From contig JAJZFV010000002.1 in NCBI GenBank assembly GCA_021805205.1, positions 248,001-312,000 of the forward strand: 64,000 nt of DNA. Direction: 5' to 3'. This document shows, piece by piece, positions 21,051 to 30,528 of the stretch. Below the pieces are notes generated by a model, which worked only from the letters and a program-made list of their open reading frames with translations, was not told the DNA's origin and did no database searches. Source of the DNA: Actinomycetes bacterium. GTDB lineage: Bacteria > Actinomycetota > Acidimicrobiia > Acidimicrobiales > Acidimicrobiaceae. Position 1 is the first letter of the stretch. Each line of letters begins with the position of its first letter. The translations under genes and the position numbers were made by a program.

Positions 21051-21428
21051 TCACCAGTACTTAGCCTTGTCAGGAAAGACGTGCCTTACTCCGCCCCTTG
21101 GATCATCACTATCGCCGCTGTACCTAGGGATAATGTGAAGGTGTGCGTGATCTAGAGTTTGACCGGCGCTAGCTCCACCGTTGATACCTATGTTGTAACC
21201 ATCTATCTCAAAGGTTTTCTTCAATACTTCAATTACCGAACCAACAAATGGCATCAACTCTGCCAACTCCTTCTGCCCAAGGTCAAAGAAGCTATTAACA
21301 TGCAGGCGGGGGATGACCAAGGTATGACCTTCGGAAACTGGAAACCGATCCAATAGCGCAGTAAATGACGGGCACTCTAGAACCCAATCACCGTCAAATG
21401 AACAAAATGGACAGGAACTATCGGTCAA
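21051..21428 (-). CDS. HIT family nucleotide-binding protein
   Basis: 125 residues. The histidine triad DHAHLHIIPR near the C-terminus is the nucleotide hydrolase/transferase active site of HIT proteins, and an N-terminal CPFC motif fits the zinc-binding variant. Members hydrolyse AMP-linked substrates. AGAGG lies six bases before the TTG start. It is tandem with the decarboxylase gene upstream on the same strand, about 110 bp apart. Confidence 0.92.
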   Translation of the reverse strand: MTDSSCPFCSFDGDWVLECPSFTALLDRFPVSEGHTLVIPRLHVNSFFDLGQKELAELMPFVGSVIEVLKKTFEIDGYNIGINGGASAGQTLDHAHLHIIPRYSGDSDDPRGGVRHVFPDKAKYW

Positions 21429-21540
21429 ATCTCTACCTCTGCTACCCCGTCGTCGAGACTCATTGGTCTAGCTCCAACAGTGGCTTCTAACTTTAATTCA
21501 TTCACGCCCGAAAGTTAGTAGTCGCTCAAAACTTTATTCC

Positions 21541-22896
21541 CTACTCCATTGCATCGAGGACTAAATCGACGTCCTGATTTGTGGTGTTGGGGTTAATAAA
21601 ACAGAGGCGCGCCAAACGCTCGCCCCTGAATGTCGTTGGCTGGACGAAGGCTATCTGCTTAGTCAGAAGAGAATTTGACCAATTGACATAGTCCTCGCTG
21701 CTCCAACCAGTCCTTCTGAATACCACAATCGAGGTCTCGGGCTCGATCGCCATCTCAAGATAGGGTCGGGCCGAGATCTGATCTACGGCGTACTTGGTTA
21801 CATCTAGGGTCTTATCAATCGCCTCACGATAACGCGCTATGCCGTAGGTGGCAAGTGAGAACCAAAATGGAAGGCCGCGAGAGCGCCTCGTCAAGTGATA
21901 GGCGAAGGAGGCGGGGTTAAAGTCGCGCTCTTCGTTTATGTCTTCGAGGTAGCTCGCCTCTTGGGTCATGGCATAGGCAGCATCGGTTGGGCGACGATAG
22001 ATAACTGCTGCACAGTCGAAGGGAGCAAAGAGCCACTTGTGTGGATCTACCACGAAAGAGTCGGCGCCTTCGATGCCATCATAGAGGTGGCGGATGCGAT
22101 TAGACAACAATCCTGCGCCACCATATGCTCCATCTACATGCATCCAAAGGTTATGTCGTTCCTTGAAAGCCTTGACACCCGCTAATAGATCAACGATTCC
22201 CGTATTAGTGACACCGGCGGTAGCAGTTACTGCGAAGACTCTCTTTCGGTCCACTTCATTTAGGGAGGTATAACGCCTCTCGAGAGCCTCTTCTGTTAGA
22301 CGACCCTTTTCGTCGCCGTCCACCAGGATGACATCTACGTCCATAATTCGAGCCGCCATGGTAACCGATGAGTGGGCATCGGCAGAGGCAAGGACCGCCC
22401 CTCTACCAACCAGGTCTCCGCGGTAGCGTGCCCGCTCTCTAGCAGCTACCAGACCAGCTAGGTTGCCGGCTGAACCACCAGAGACAAAGGTACCGCCCGA
22501 GCCTTCACCCATTCCTGCAAGGTTGGCTAGAAATGAGATGGCTTCGTTCTCGAGATAGACTGCACCTGCACCTTCGATCCAAGTTGAACCACAGATGTTC
22601 GAGGCCGAGACGACCAGGTCAAAGAGGGTCGCAGCCTTGGTCGGCGCATTTGGAACGAAGGCGAGGAACCTTGGATTATCGCTGCTCAGCGTGGCAAGTG
22701 AATAGCCCTCGGCAAATCTTCGAAGAGCCTCTGTTCCGCCAATTCCCTCTTCTGTTATATTTGCAGGAAAGAGGGCAGCTAGGTCGGCCAGTGGCTTTGG
22801 CCCATCAAGTGGAACTGGATCTAGGCCGACCCGGTAGAGCGAGTAACGGATGATCTCGTCAGCCAACTCTTGCATCTGCTCATCAAAACTGTGCAC
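21541..22896 (-). CDS. PLP-dependent group II amino acid decarboxylase
   Basis: About 451 residues. The family signature DPHKWLFAPFD carries the PLP-binding Lys (about residue 286), and GTFVSGGSAGNLAGLVAARE and HVDGAYGG are typical of the aromatic-L-amino-acid/glutamate/diaminobutyrate decarboxylase group. Substrate cannot be assigned; an aromatic amino acid is most likely by overall look. Start: the frame opens at GTG 22917, but GGAGG lies four bases before GTG 22896, which is preferred. Confidence 0.88.
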   Translation of the reverse strand: MHSFDEQMQELADEIIRYSLYRVGLDPVPLDGPKPLADLAALFPANITEEGIGGTEALRRFAEGYSLATLSSDNPRFLAFVPNAPTKAATLFDLVVSASNICGSTWIEGAGAVYLENEAISFLANLAGMGEGSGGTFVSGGSAGNLAGLVAARERARYRGDLVGRGAVLASADAHSSVTMAARIMDVDVILVDGDEKGRLTEEALERRYTSLNEVDRKRVFAVTATAGVTNTGIVDLLAGVKAFKERHNLWMHVDGAYGGAGLLSNRIRHLYDGIEGADSFVVDPHKWLFAPFDCAAVIYRRPTDAAYAMTQEASYLEDINEERDFNPASFAYHLTRRSRGLPFWFSLATYGIARYREAIDKTLDVTKYAVDQISARPYLEMAIEPETSIVVFRRTGWSSEDYVNWSNSLLTKQIAFVQPTTFRGERLARLCFINPNTTNQDVDLVLDAME

Positions 22897-23075
22897 AGGA
22901 CCTCCAAAACAACGCACTTAGGGTCGTCTCATGATCCTATTAGCTTGCAATATGCAAAAAGTAATATCTCTCTCCAATAGACAAGGAAATTCTTTAGAGA
23001 TTTAAACAGTTTTTTGAATAATTAGTATTCACCGCCTCCGATCTCACCCTAGAAGTTGAATAATGGCTAGATCGC

Positions 23076-23081
23076 TAAGAT
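23076..23081 (+). promoter_or_regulatory. Candidate -10 element, leaderless amidase gene
   Basis: TAAGAT ends 6 nt before GTG 23088; no Shine-Dalgarno sequence is visible. Confidence 0.35.
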
Positions 23082-23087
23082 CTCGAT

Positions 23088-24497
23088 GTGGTAGTAAATA
23101 GTGTGACTCAAGAACCAAGACTAAGCGTTAGAGAGATTGCCAAATTGCTTGTTAGCAAAGAGGTGTCCTCTCAGGAGATTGTTCAAAGATCGATCGACGT
23201 TATCGAGGAGAAGAACTCCGAGATCAACGCCTTCGTGGCCATCAACTTCGAATCAGCCCTAGAAAAGGCAAAGCAGGTCGACGAGGCGAGGGCTAGAGGT
23301 TCATTTCTAAAACCTCTCGCAGGCATTCCATTTGGGGTTAAAGACCTAGAAGACTGCGAATCGATGCCCACCACCTTTGGATCGCTTTTGCACAAAGACG
23401 CTGAACCAGCCAAGGGCAACTCTCAATTCGTTCAAAGGTTCATCAACTTGGGTGCGATTCCCATCGGAAAGACCAACACCCCTGAATTTGGCTCTCTGGG
23501 TATCACCGACAACAAGATCTTTGGACCGACTCGAAACCCCTTCAATACAGCGCATCAAGCCGGCGGTAGCTCTGGAGGAAGTGCTGCCGCTGTAGCAAGT
23601 GGTATGGTCCCCTTCGCCACAGGATCAGATGGGGGTGGGTCGCTTCGAATCCCATCGGCGGCATGTGGCCTCCCGGTACTAAAAGCTACCCATGGCCGCT
23701 TTGCCTACACTAACGCAGAGCCACCTAGCTGGGGAGGCCTCTCTACCGTTGGTCCGATCGCAACTACAGTCGAAGATATCGCTTGGCTCTGTGACCTAAC
23801 GGTTGGACCACACCCCGATGACCTGTACTGCCTCGATCAAAAGGATAAAGATTGGGCTGTTGAACTTCTCTCTGAGTCGACGCCCCAACGGATCCTCGCC
23901 TCGTATACCATGGGCTTTACCGAGATCGACGATCAAGTAAGAGAGAGCTTCGATCGGTTGTTGTCTCTGCTTCGATCAAATGGCCACGAAGTGAAAGTAG
24001 TCGAAGATCTATTTTCGACCCACCCCATCCTGCCTTGGTTGGATCTAGTAAGAGGTTACTTTGGCGAACTATTTGGCGAGATAGTTGATACGCCGACTGG
24101 AGAACTACTTACCGACGAGGTCAGGCAACTAACTAGGCGAGGTGCTCAGTTGGATGCGCGAACCTTCATAAGCGCCCACAAACACCAGTGGAGGGTGGCT
24201 CACTACATTCAGGAGCGAACTTCGGGCTTTGATTTACTTGTAACCCCAACGACGGCAGGCCTTGCGCCAACAATCGGAGGAAAACCGATGATCAACGGCA
24301 AAGAGGTCCTCGACTGGATTGCATTTACTGCCGTCTTCAATATGACTGCTGCACCCGTTGCACAGATTCCGATCGGCTCTGCCACCAATAACCTACCAAT
24401 TGGTGCACAGATCGTAGGAAGAAGATTTGAAGAGGTAAGGGTTCTAAAACTGGCCCGAAGCATAGAGCAGCAGATCGGCCAAATTACGACCCCCTGA
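23088..24497 (+). CDS. Amidase signature family protein
   Basis: 469 residues. The Ser-cisSer-Lys catalytic triad is visible: Lys in FGVKDLE, cis-Ser in GGSSGGSAAAVASG, and nucleophile Ser in GSDGGGSLRIPSAACG. The family hydrolyses amides; members include acylamidases and GatA. This is not GatA by context (no gatB or gatC). The start at GTG 23088 has no ribosome-binding site; a second in-frame GTG lies at 23103. A divergent decarboxylase gene lies to the left and a MarR gene downstream on the same strand. Confidence 0.9.
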   Translation: MVVNSVTQEPRLSVREIAKLLVSKEVSSQEIVQRSIDVIEEKNSEINAFVAINFESALEKAKQVDEARARGSFLKPLAGIPFGVKDLEDCESMPTTFGSLLHKDAEPAKGNSQFVQRFINLGAIPIGKTNTPEFGSLGITDNKIFGPTRNPFNTAHQAGGSSGGSAAAVASGMVPFATGSDGGGSLRIPSAACGLPVLKATHGRFAYTNAEPPSWGGLSTVGPIATTVEDIAWLCDLTVGPHPDDLYCLDQKDKDWAVELLSESTPQRILASYTMGFTEIDDQVRESFDRLLSLLRSNGHEVKVVEDLFSTHPILPWLDLVRGYFGELFGEIVDTPTGELLTDEVRQLTRRGAQLDARTFISAHKHQWRVAHYIQERTSGFDLLVTPTTAGLAPTIGGKPMINGKEVLDWIAFTAVFNMTAAPVAQIPIGSATNNLPIGAQIVGRRFEEVRVLKLARSIEQQIGQITTP

Positions 24498-24565
24498 CTT
24501 ACGGACGCAAGTGGCTATGAGCAGTAACTTTTAGCCACAAACCATATCCAACTACTAGGATATCT

Positions 24566-25069
24566 TTGCGAAGACGCGACCGGAATCTAAAGGTTTTTCA
24601 ATTGGCTGAGGATAGAAAAGATTCAGACGATGCCTCCTCGAGCATCGCAGAGCTAGAAGAGGCTATAGCGCGCCTCGGTAGGGCTCTCAGAAAGATCAAG
24701 ATCGATAGCCCCCTTCTAAGTCGCGAGATCGATATAACAACCTTCTGGCAGCTAACTCCCCTTCGAGGAGACAAGGTTCTGCGCCCCAGCGAGTTAGCTA
24801 CGATGCTCGGATTGGACAACTCCACGGTCTCACGGCAGCTACAAAAGTACGAAAGCCAAGGCCTAGTAGAGCGGCGAGCCGATCCAAAGGATGCTCGTGC
24901 CTCTCTAGTGGCATTGAGTCCCATCGGCCGCGATTTAGTAAACGTCGTCACCCAAGCCCGCAGAGACAAGATCGGAACTGTACTAGATCATTGGGACCAA
25001 GAGGCGGTCTCTAACTTGTTGTATTTCCTAAAGCAATTCATCGTCGAATTGGAAGAGCTACCAAACTAG
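24566..25069 (+). CDS. MarR family transcriptional regulator
   Basis: 167 residues. The winged helix-turn-helix LRPSELATMLGLDNSTVSRQ with wing DPKDARASLVALSPIG is typical of MarR regulators. TAGGA precedes the TTG start by five bases. It lies 68 bp after the amidase gene and could be co-transcribed. A 19-bp palindrome 33 bp after its stop resembles a MarR box. Confidence 0.9.
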   Translation: MRRRDRNLKVFQLAEDRKDSDDASSSIAELEEAIARLGRALRKIKIDSPLLSREIDITTFWQLTPLRGDKVLRPSELATMLGLDNSTVSRQLQKYESQGLVERRADPKDARASLVALSPIGRDLVNVVTQARRDKIGTVLDHWDQEAVSNLLYFLKQFIVELEELPN

Positions 25070-25102
25070 AGGTTTGGACTCTCGTATCTTGTGCTTTTTA
25101 AC

Positions 25103-25121
25103 TGCAAGGAAGTTCCTTGCA
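25103..25121. promoter_or_regulatory. 19-bp palindrome TGCAAGGAA-G-TTCCTTGCA
   Basis: Perfect 9-bp arms around one central base, just downstream of a MarR gene. The one-base centre makes an RNA hairpin unlikely, so a protein-binding DNA site is more plausible. The partner is unproven. Confidence 0.45.
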
Positions 25122-25506
25122 AACTAAAGCCACCGGGGCCATTAAGTGACAAACCAACAATGCCTCGTTAGCTGCGACAAATTGTCGATTTAGATAATTT
25201 GATCGATTCACCTGCACCAAAGCCAATATCGCACTGCATCTAGCGAAGTTTCGGGATTAGCTAAAGTGTGATTTTGGACGAATCTATCGAATCATCTCTT
25301 CTGCCCAACCGTGGGAGATCGTGGTGAGAGATACCAACTATCTCGTACTTATAATTTGCAGTGATTCAGCAAATACATTATGACTTTGAAAAAGCCCATG
25401 GAGACGACTCGATGCCGGTTGACTCGATCTATCTAGAACCATTCGCCAAAAGCTTACGTAACAGGTAATAAGTCGCACAGCCATCTGCATTTAAAGCCGC
25501 GCACGC
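25122..25506. other. Intergenic region, nothing recognised
   Basis: About 385 bp between the palindrome and the convergent SDR gene. No ORF with a start signal, RNA gene or clear terminator was seen. Confidence 0.4.
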
Positions 25507-26277
25507 CTAGTTGAAGTTGTGAAATCCACCATTGGAGTAGATCAATTGTCGATTGATCCATCCCCCTTCATCTGAGTGTAGAAAAGCCACGATGTTGGCG
25601 ACGTCACGAGGTAGGCCGATCCTTCCCAATGGCGTCGACTCCATGATCTTTTCCCTCAAAGCATTGTCGGTTATCCATCCGGTATCTACCGGCCCAGGAT
25701 TTAAGACGTTGGCCCGAAGTCCAATGTGAGCAAACTCATCGGCGGCGGCTAAGACTACTCGGTCAAGTGCTCCCTTGGTGCTTCCATAGGGAAGGTTGAA
25801 GGAGGTGTGGTCTGAGGTGAGCGATGTAATTACGACATTGCCAAGTTCATCGTTACGGGAGAGGACAACTCTTCGAATCAATAGCCAACTAGCCCGAACG
25901 TTTACGGCGTAGTGACGATCGAAGCTCTCAATTGTCGTATTTAAGATATCAGAGTCGACCGATTCGCAGTGACTAAGGATCAGATCGGTGATAAAGATCT
26001 CCCTTTGCGATAACTCAGCAAAGAGGGCATCGGGGGATGAGGTTTGGGCTAGGTCGATCTCGAAGTAGCGAAAGTTAACACCATATCTTTCAGCTAGGTC
26101 ATGCAAGCTCTCTGAGAATTTTTCGTCGACCTCTCTATCGATTCGAGTGTCGTAGCGAGTAAATCCAACCGCCACCACGTCTCGCCCTCCTTCAATCATC
26201 TTTGCAGCGATGGCATATCCAATCGATTCGCTCCGAGATAGACCGGTTATCAGTACCGCACCGCGCGCCATTGGCAT
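25507..26277 (-). CDS. Short-chain dehydrogenase/reductase
   Basis: 256 residues. N-terminal nucleotide site VLITGLSRSESIG is a variant of TGxxxGIG. The catalytic YxxxK is in LPYGSTKGA (Tyr about 161), with Ser in VITSLTSD and Asn in NVRAS. The late motif NVLNPGPVDTGW is typical. It is an NAD(P)H oxidoreductase with unknown substrate. GGAG lies five bases before the ATG. It is divergent from the patatin-like gene. Confidence 0.88.
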   Translation of the reverse strand: MPMARGAVLITGLSRSESIGYAIAAKMIEGGRDVVAVGFTRYDTRIDREVDEKFSESLHDLAERYGVNFRYFEIDLAQTSSPDALFAELSQREIFITDLILSHCESVDSDILNTTIESFDRHYAVNVRASWLLIRRVVLSRNDELGNVVITSLTSDHTSFNLPYGSTKGALDRVVLAAADEFAHIGLRANVLNPGPVDTGWITDNALREKIMESTPLGRIGLPRDVANIVAFLHSDEGGWINRQLIYSNGGFHNFN

Positions 26278-26430
26278 ATCGACTCCGATCTCAAACTAAG
26301 GAAAATCTATACAAATTCGACGAATCTGGAAAGCGGTAATTTGGCAAATACGTTATTTATGACAAACGATCCATCAAGAAATTTTCACTATTGGTCGAAT
26401 TGGAGACTACAGACAGAAAAAGGGGTGAAT

Positions 26431-27378
26431 ATGACAGATCCCAATTCCCCAGAAAGAACATCTCGAGGTCCCCAGCCGCCGAAGGGGCAAAAGATACACA
26501 AACCACTCGAGAAGATCATATCAAGACTGCGCCACCGAGATGAAGACAAAAAGGTTGTCTTCATCCTCTCCGGTGGTGCAAATCGTGGCGCCTGCCAAGT
26601 CGGAATGCTTCGGGCACTTTATGACTTCAACATCCGACCCGACTTGATCCTTGGTGCATCAGCAGGCGCCCTAAATGGCGTCTCTTTTGCATCGAACCCA
26701 ACCCTTGAGGGAATTGATCATCTAGAAGAGGTTTGGCGCTCAATGAGGCGGGAGACGATACTTCCCCCGCCTCGCTTCGGGTCAACTTGGAGGTACGCCA
26801 AGAAGTCGCCCTCGGTCTACCAAAACGACAACCTCCGCCACGTCATTCAAGAGTCGATATCGATCAAAGATCTACGGGAGTGCGAGATTCCAGTTGAAGT
26901 GGTAACAACCAAACTTTGTACTGGTGAAGCGGTTCGCTTCTCATCGGGTGACGCTGTAGAGGTACTACTAGCCTCGACCGCGCTTCCTGGGACCTATCCC
27001 TCCATCACCATTGGCAGAGATGAACTTATCGACGGAGGAGTATCAGACGACATTCCCCTACTACGAGCCTATGAACTTGGAGCTACACAGGTCTACATCC
27101 TCTACTGCTCTTCTCTGACAGAGACTAAAAAAAGCCATGAACGACCGATAGAGGCGATCTTAGATTCATTCTCCCTTGCCAAGAAGGCAAAGCTGCGCTC
27201 TGATATCGCCCTACTTGCCAACAAGGTCGAGATTACCTTGATAGAAAGTCCGGTGGCATCAGATACCAACTGGCTCGACTTTTCTCGCTCAGATGCTTTG
27301 ATCTTGGATGGATATCGATCGGCCTTCGACGCTGTTCAGCGAAAGCAACTACGTCAGGTCATCCCCACGATGAGATAG
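26431..27378 (+). CDS. Patatin-like phospholipase
   Basis: About 315 residues. The oxyanion loop SGGANRGA, nucleophile elbow GASAG and catalytic Asp in DGGVSDDIP form the Ser-Asp dyad of bacterial patatin-like lipases (RssA/YlbK type), which hydrolyse acyl lipids at or near the membrane. No signal peptide is seen. The frame is open from 26341, but AGGGG five bases before ATG 26431 marks the likely start. Confidence 0.9.
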   Translation: MTDPNSPERTSRGPQPPKGQKIHKPLEKIISRLRHRDEDKKVVFILSGGANRGACQVGMLRALYDFNIRPDLILGASAGALNGVSFASNPTLEGIDHLEEVWRSMRRETILPPPRFGSTWRYAKKSPSVYQNDNLRHVIQESISIKDLRECEIPVEVVTTKLCTGEAVRFSSGDAVEVLLASTALPGTYPSITIGRDELIDGGVSDDIPLLRAYELGATQVYILYCSSLTETKKSHERPIEAILDSFSLAKKAKLRSDIALLANKVEITLIESPVASDTNWLDFSRSDALILDGYRSAFDAVQRKQLRQVIPTMR

Positions 27379-27401
27379 AAGAGCTAGCTCTGCTTGAGGG
27401 G

Positions 27402-28340
27402 TTACTTGGCCTTGAGGTTATCGTCCAAAAACGAGGCACACCGATCTAGGGCGATCTTTGACTTCTCGGTAAAGGCCCCCATGGATACAAAACCGTGGAT
27501 GACCCCTTCGAAGACGTCGTGCTCGACTACTACTCCCAATCCTTCAAGGGCATCTTTTAGAACTGGTGCCTCATCGAAGAGGGGGTCGTGGTCGGCTGAG
27601 ATAATGAGAGTCGGCGGCGATAGATCGAGGTGCGGCGACAACAAGACATTTGCCCTCGGGTCCAGCAGAGAGCTCTGATCTGGTAGATAGTTCTGCCGGT
27701 AGTAGATCAAGTCGTCGCGTGTTAAGAAGTAGCCGGTGGCAAAGAGGTCAACTGAGGGGCGCTCTTCAAAGGTGACGACGGGGTAGAAGATGAGCTGTGC
27801 TCCAACGATCCCGGGCTTTTCGAGATTGAGCGCGATCGAGGTCACCAGCGACAGGTTTCCACCGGCAGAGTCCCCTGCCAAAAACAGCGGAGTAGCACGG
27901 TTCTCATCGCTCATGGCGATTATCGCCCTGGTGGCATCGATGCAGTCGTCGACTGCTGCTGGGAATGGAAACTCAGGTGCCAGTCGATAGTCGAGTGAGT
28001 AGATCTTCGAGCGGGTGGCGACAGCTAATTGGGCGGCGACTCCGTGGTGAGATTCGATAGATCCATGGGTAAAGCCACCGCCATGAAAGAAGATGCCGTA
28101 GACATCTCGGCTGCAATCTTCGGGGATGAACTCTCGGACCTTTAGGGAGCGTCCTTCGAGGTTTGCTTCAAAGTCGAGGACACTTCGAATTGATTCCACG
28201 TTGCCACTAGCCAAACGAGAGACGTTATCGAAGATGACTCGAAACTCATCGAGATTTGGGCGAACTACCTCGCCATCTGGTGGCGGCGAGGATTGATTCA
28301 ATTGACTCAGTACAAATTGGATCCCAGGATCTAATTCCAT
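27402..28340 (-). CDS. HSL-type alpha/beta hydrolase (esterase)
   Basis: 312 residues. The oxyanion motif FFHGGGFTHG, nucleophile GDSAGGN, Asp in ADHDPLFDEA and His in GVIHGF give a complete triad of the hormone-sensitive-lipase (GDXG) esterase family. It probably hydrolyses short acyl esters in the cytoplasm. It lies 24 bp after the aldo/keto reductase gene, suggesting one transcript. Confidence 0.9.
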   Translation of the reverse strand: MELDPGIQFVLSQLNQSSPPPDGEVVRPNLDEFRVIFDNVSRLASGNVESIRSVLDFEANLEGRSLKVREFIPEDCSRDVYGIFFHGGGFTHGSIESHHGVAAQLAVATRSKIYSLDYRLAPEFPFPAAVDDCIDATRAIIAMSDENRATPLFLAGDSAGGNLSLVTSIALNLEKPGIVGAQLIFYPVVTFEERPSVDLFATGYFLTRDDLIYYRQNYLPDQSSLLDPRANVLLSPHLDLSPPTLIISADHDPLFDEAPVLKDALEGLGVVVEHDVFEGVIHGFVSMGAFTEKSKIALDRCASFLDDNLKAK

Positions 28341-28364
28341 TGTCCACCCAAATTGATCGACGAA

Positions 28365-29300
28365 TTATTTTGTGTGCTGCGAGAGAATCAGCGTAACCTC
28401 ATCGTACTGTTCTTTGGTCAAAGTGATTCGATTTGAAGCAACGTTGGCCTCTAGCTGGGCGACTGAAGTAGCTCCAGCGATTACAGATGAGACGGTTGGC
28501 TCGGCTAGTAACCATGCGAATGCTAGATCGAGGATTGTAAATCCACACTCGTTGGCGTAGTTCGATAGCTCATCGATTAGATCAAAGTCGGCACTTGCCA
28601 ACTCCGATGGACGCGATGCAAGGCGGGTTCCAGTCGGAGGAAGTTGATCCTTCTTGAATTTGCCGGTCAAGAGACCAGAAGCCAACGGGTAGTAGGGAAG
28701 GATTCCAACTCGGTAGTGGCGCGCGGCTGGGATCACCTCATCTTCAATGAAGCGCTTGATCATTGAGTAGTGGTTTTGAGCTGCGATAAATCGCTGTGTT
28801 CCACGCTCTTTGGCGACGTGATCGGCTTGTGCGATCTGCCAACCAGCAAAGTTTGAAGAACCGATGTATCGAACCTTGCCCTCGAGCACGAGTTCATTTA
28901 GTGCATCTAAGGTCTCTTCGATTGGGGTGTTGGGATCTGGCTCGTGGAATTGATAGAGATCGATATAGTCGGTTCGAAGACGCGTAAGCGAAGCCTCAAT
29001 CGCCTTGCGAATGTAACGACGAGAGCCTCGTGCTACATCACCGGTATTCATCGACATTCCAAATTTGGTGGCTAAGACGATGGAGTCTCTTCGTCCTTCG
29101 AGGATCTGTCCCATAAAGGTCTCTGAGCCGCCTAAGTTGCCGTAGATATCTGCGGTGTCGAAGAAGTTGATACCTAGATCGATCGACTTATCTAGGACTT
29201 GACGGGTCGTCTCAAAGTCACAACGGACTCCGAAGTTATTGCATCCAAGGCCAATTTCAGATACGGTCAGACCGCTATTGCCAAGTTGTCGGAATTTCAT
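28365..29300 (-). CDS. Aldo/keto reductase
   Basis: 311 residues, the usual length for a monomeric AKR barrel. The catalytic tetrad is visible: Asp and Tyr in FFDTADIYGN, Lys in LATKFGM and His in QFHEPDP. The C-terminal SVIAGATS contacts NADPH. Substrate is unknown. TAAGG lies just before the ATG. It follows larC by 49 bp on the same strand, so larB-larC-AKR-esterase may be one operon, though a metabolic link is not evident. Confidence 0.9.
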   Translation of the reverse strand: MKFRQLGNSGLTVSEIGLGCNNFGVRCDFETTRQVLDKSIDLGINFFDTADIYGNLGGSETFMGQILEGRRDSIVLATKFGMSMNTGDVARGSRRYIRKAIEASLTRLRTDYIDLYQFHEPDPNTPIEETLDALNELVLEGKVRYIGSSNFAGWQIAQADHVAKERGTQRFIAAQNHYSMIKRFIEDEVIPAARHYRVGILPYYPLASGLLTGKFKKDQLPPTGTRLASRPSELASADFDLIDELSNYANECGFTILDLAFAWLLAEPTVSSVIAGATSVAQLEANVASNRITLTKEQYDEVTLILSQHTK

Positions 29301-29349
29301 TAGGCCTTACCTTGCTACCTATAAGTTTTCTTCTACAAAGTACCACTAA

Positions 29350-30528
29350 TCAAAGTGGGAGATTTTTATCTGGAAACTGTCTAATAAATTCTTTTATAAC
29401 CATACGCTGTGCTTCGAGCAAAGAGATGGATCGCCCCTTTGCTAAGGCGATTAGGTCGTCACTTTCGATCTTCGAATTGTGCGGACCTACCTTTACCCTA
29501 ACTTGATCGCCCGAGAGATCGACTACGACCATCTCTCTTGGGAGAATGCGGCGATCGACAAAGCTAGAACGAACCCCTAACGATCCACTCCCAGAGAGGA
29601 TCAGATCCTCTATCATCTGTTGATCTTCACTTCGCGCTAGCACATTTATAACGACGCCGGCCCTAGATTTCTTTCCGGTCATCGCAACTTGCCAAACATC
29701 AAGCGCACCGGCCTCTAGGGCCTCGTTCAACATAGAAGCCACGAACTCAGGGCTTCGATCGTCAAGGTTGGTTTGAATTAGAACGACCCGCTCGTCGGCA
29801 GTCTTCTCTTCCATTTTGCTAAGGCCACCACGAACGTGATTGGACCTGTCATCTAAAACCATCTCACCGATGCCGATCGCGACCTTATCGAGCAAAATTG
29901 CGCCGTCACCGAAGTTCACAGCACCCGAGGCCTTTAGGATCGCCATCGCAGTCGGAGTCAATAACTCTTTGCCCTCAACGCTCGAGTGAAACTCAATTCC
30001 AACTAACCCCTCGATCGTTGCCGGAGCTGGAATGGTAACGGCTCCATGCGACGTAATCCGTAGTCCTTTGCCAACCTCAAGGTAGTGAAGGTAAACCTTT
30101 TCGATTGATAACTCACAGATGGCAGTAGCAGCTACAACTACGTCGGCGATAGTATCCCACGCGCCAACTTCATGGAAGGTGACCTCCTCTACTGCACTGC
30201 CGTGAAGCTTTGCCTCAATTACAGCAAGCTCGCTAAGAATCCTCTTGGCAGTCTCTGCAATGTCAACTCGGTTAATCGCGTCAAAGAGCGACAGGATGTC
30301 AGCAAAGCGCCGAGTCGTCATCTCACCGTGGGGAACAACCGAAAACTTTGGACCATGAAAGGCTCCATTTACACCGTCTTCAAGAAGGATTTCTATGTTT
30401 TCGCTAAGGCCCATCTCATCGATAAGGGATCGGCAAAGGTCGATATCTAGCCCTAGACCAAATGACAGGGCGGCAAACATATCTCCCGAGAGACCAGATG
30501 GGCACCAAAGGTGCAGATCGTTGGTCAT
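29350..30528 (-). CDS. larC: Nickel-pincer cofactor biosynthesis protein LarC
   Basis: 392 residues, full length for LarC as one frame (in Lactiplantibacillus plantarum it is made by a programmed frameshift). N-terminal CPSGLSGDMFAALS, then VTFHEVGAWDTIADVV and IQTNLDDRSPEFVASML are family signatures. LarC inserts nickel into the pyridinium-dithiocarboxylate nucleotide using CTP. It overlaps larB by 4 bp (ATGA), so the two are translationally coupled. larE and larA are not in this window. Confidence 0.9.
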   Translation of the reverse strand: MTNDLHLWCPSGLSGDMFAALSFGLGLDIDLCRSLIDEMGLSENIEILLEDGVNGAFHGPKFSVVPHGEMTTRRFADILSLFDAINRVDIAETAKRILSELAVIEAKLHGSAVEEVTFHEVGAWDTIADVVVAATAICELSIEKVYLHYLEVGKGLRITSHGAVTIPAPATIEGLVGIEFHSSVEGKELLTPTAMAILKASGAVNFGDGAILLDKVAIGIGEMVLDDRSNHVRGGLSKMEEKTADERVVLIQTNLDDRSPEFVASMLNEALEAGALDVWQVAMTGKKSRAGVVINVLARSEDQQMIEDLILSGSGSLGVRSSFVDRRILPREMVVVDLSGDQVRVKVGPHNSKIESDDLIALAKGRSISLLEAQRMVIKEFIRQFPDKNLPL

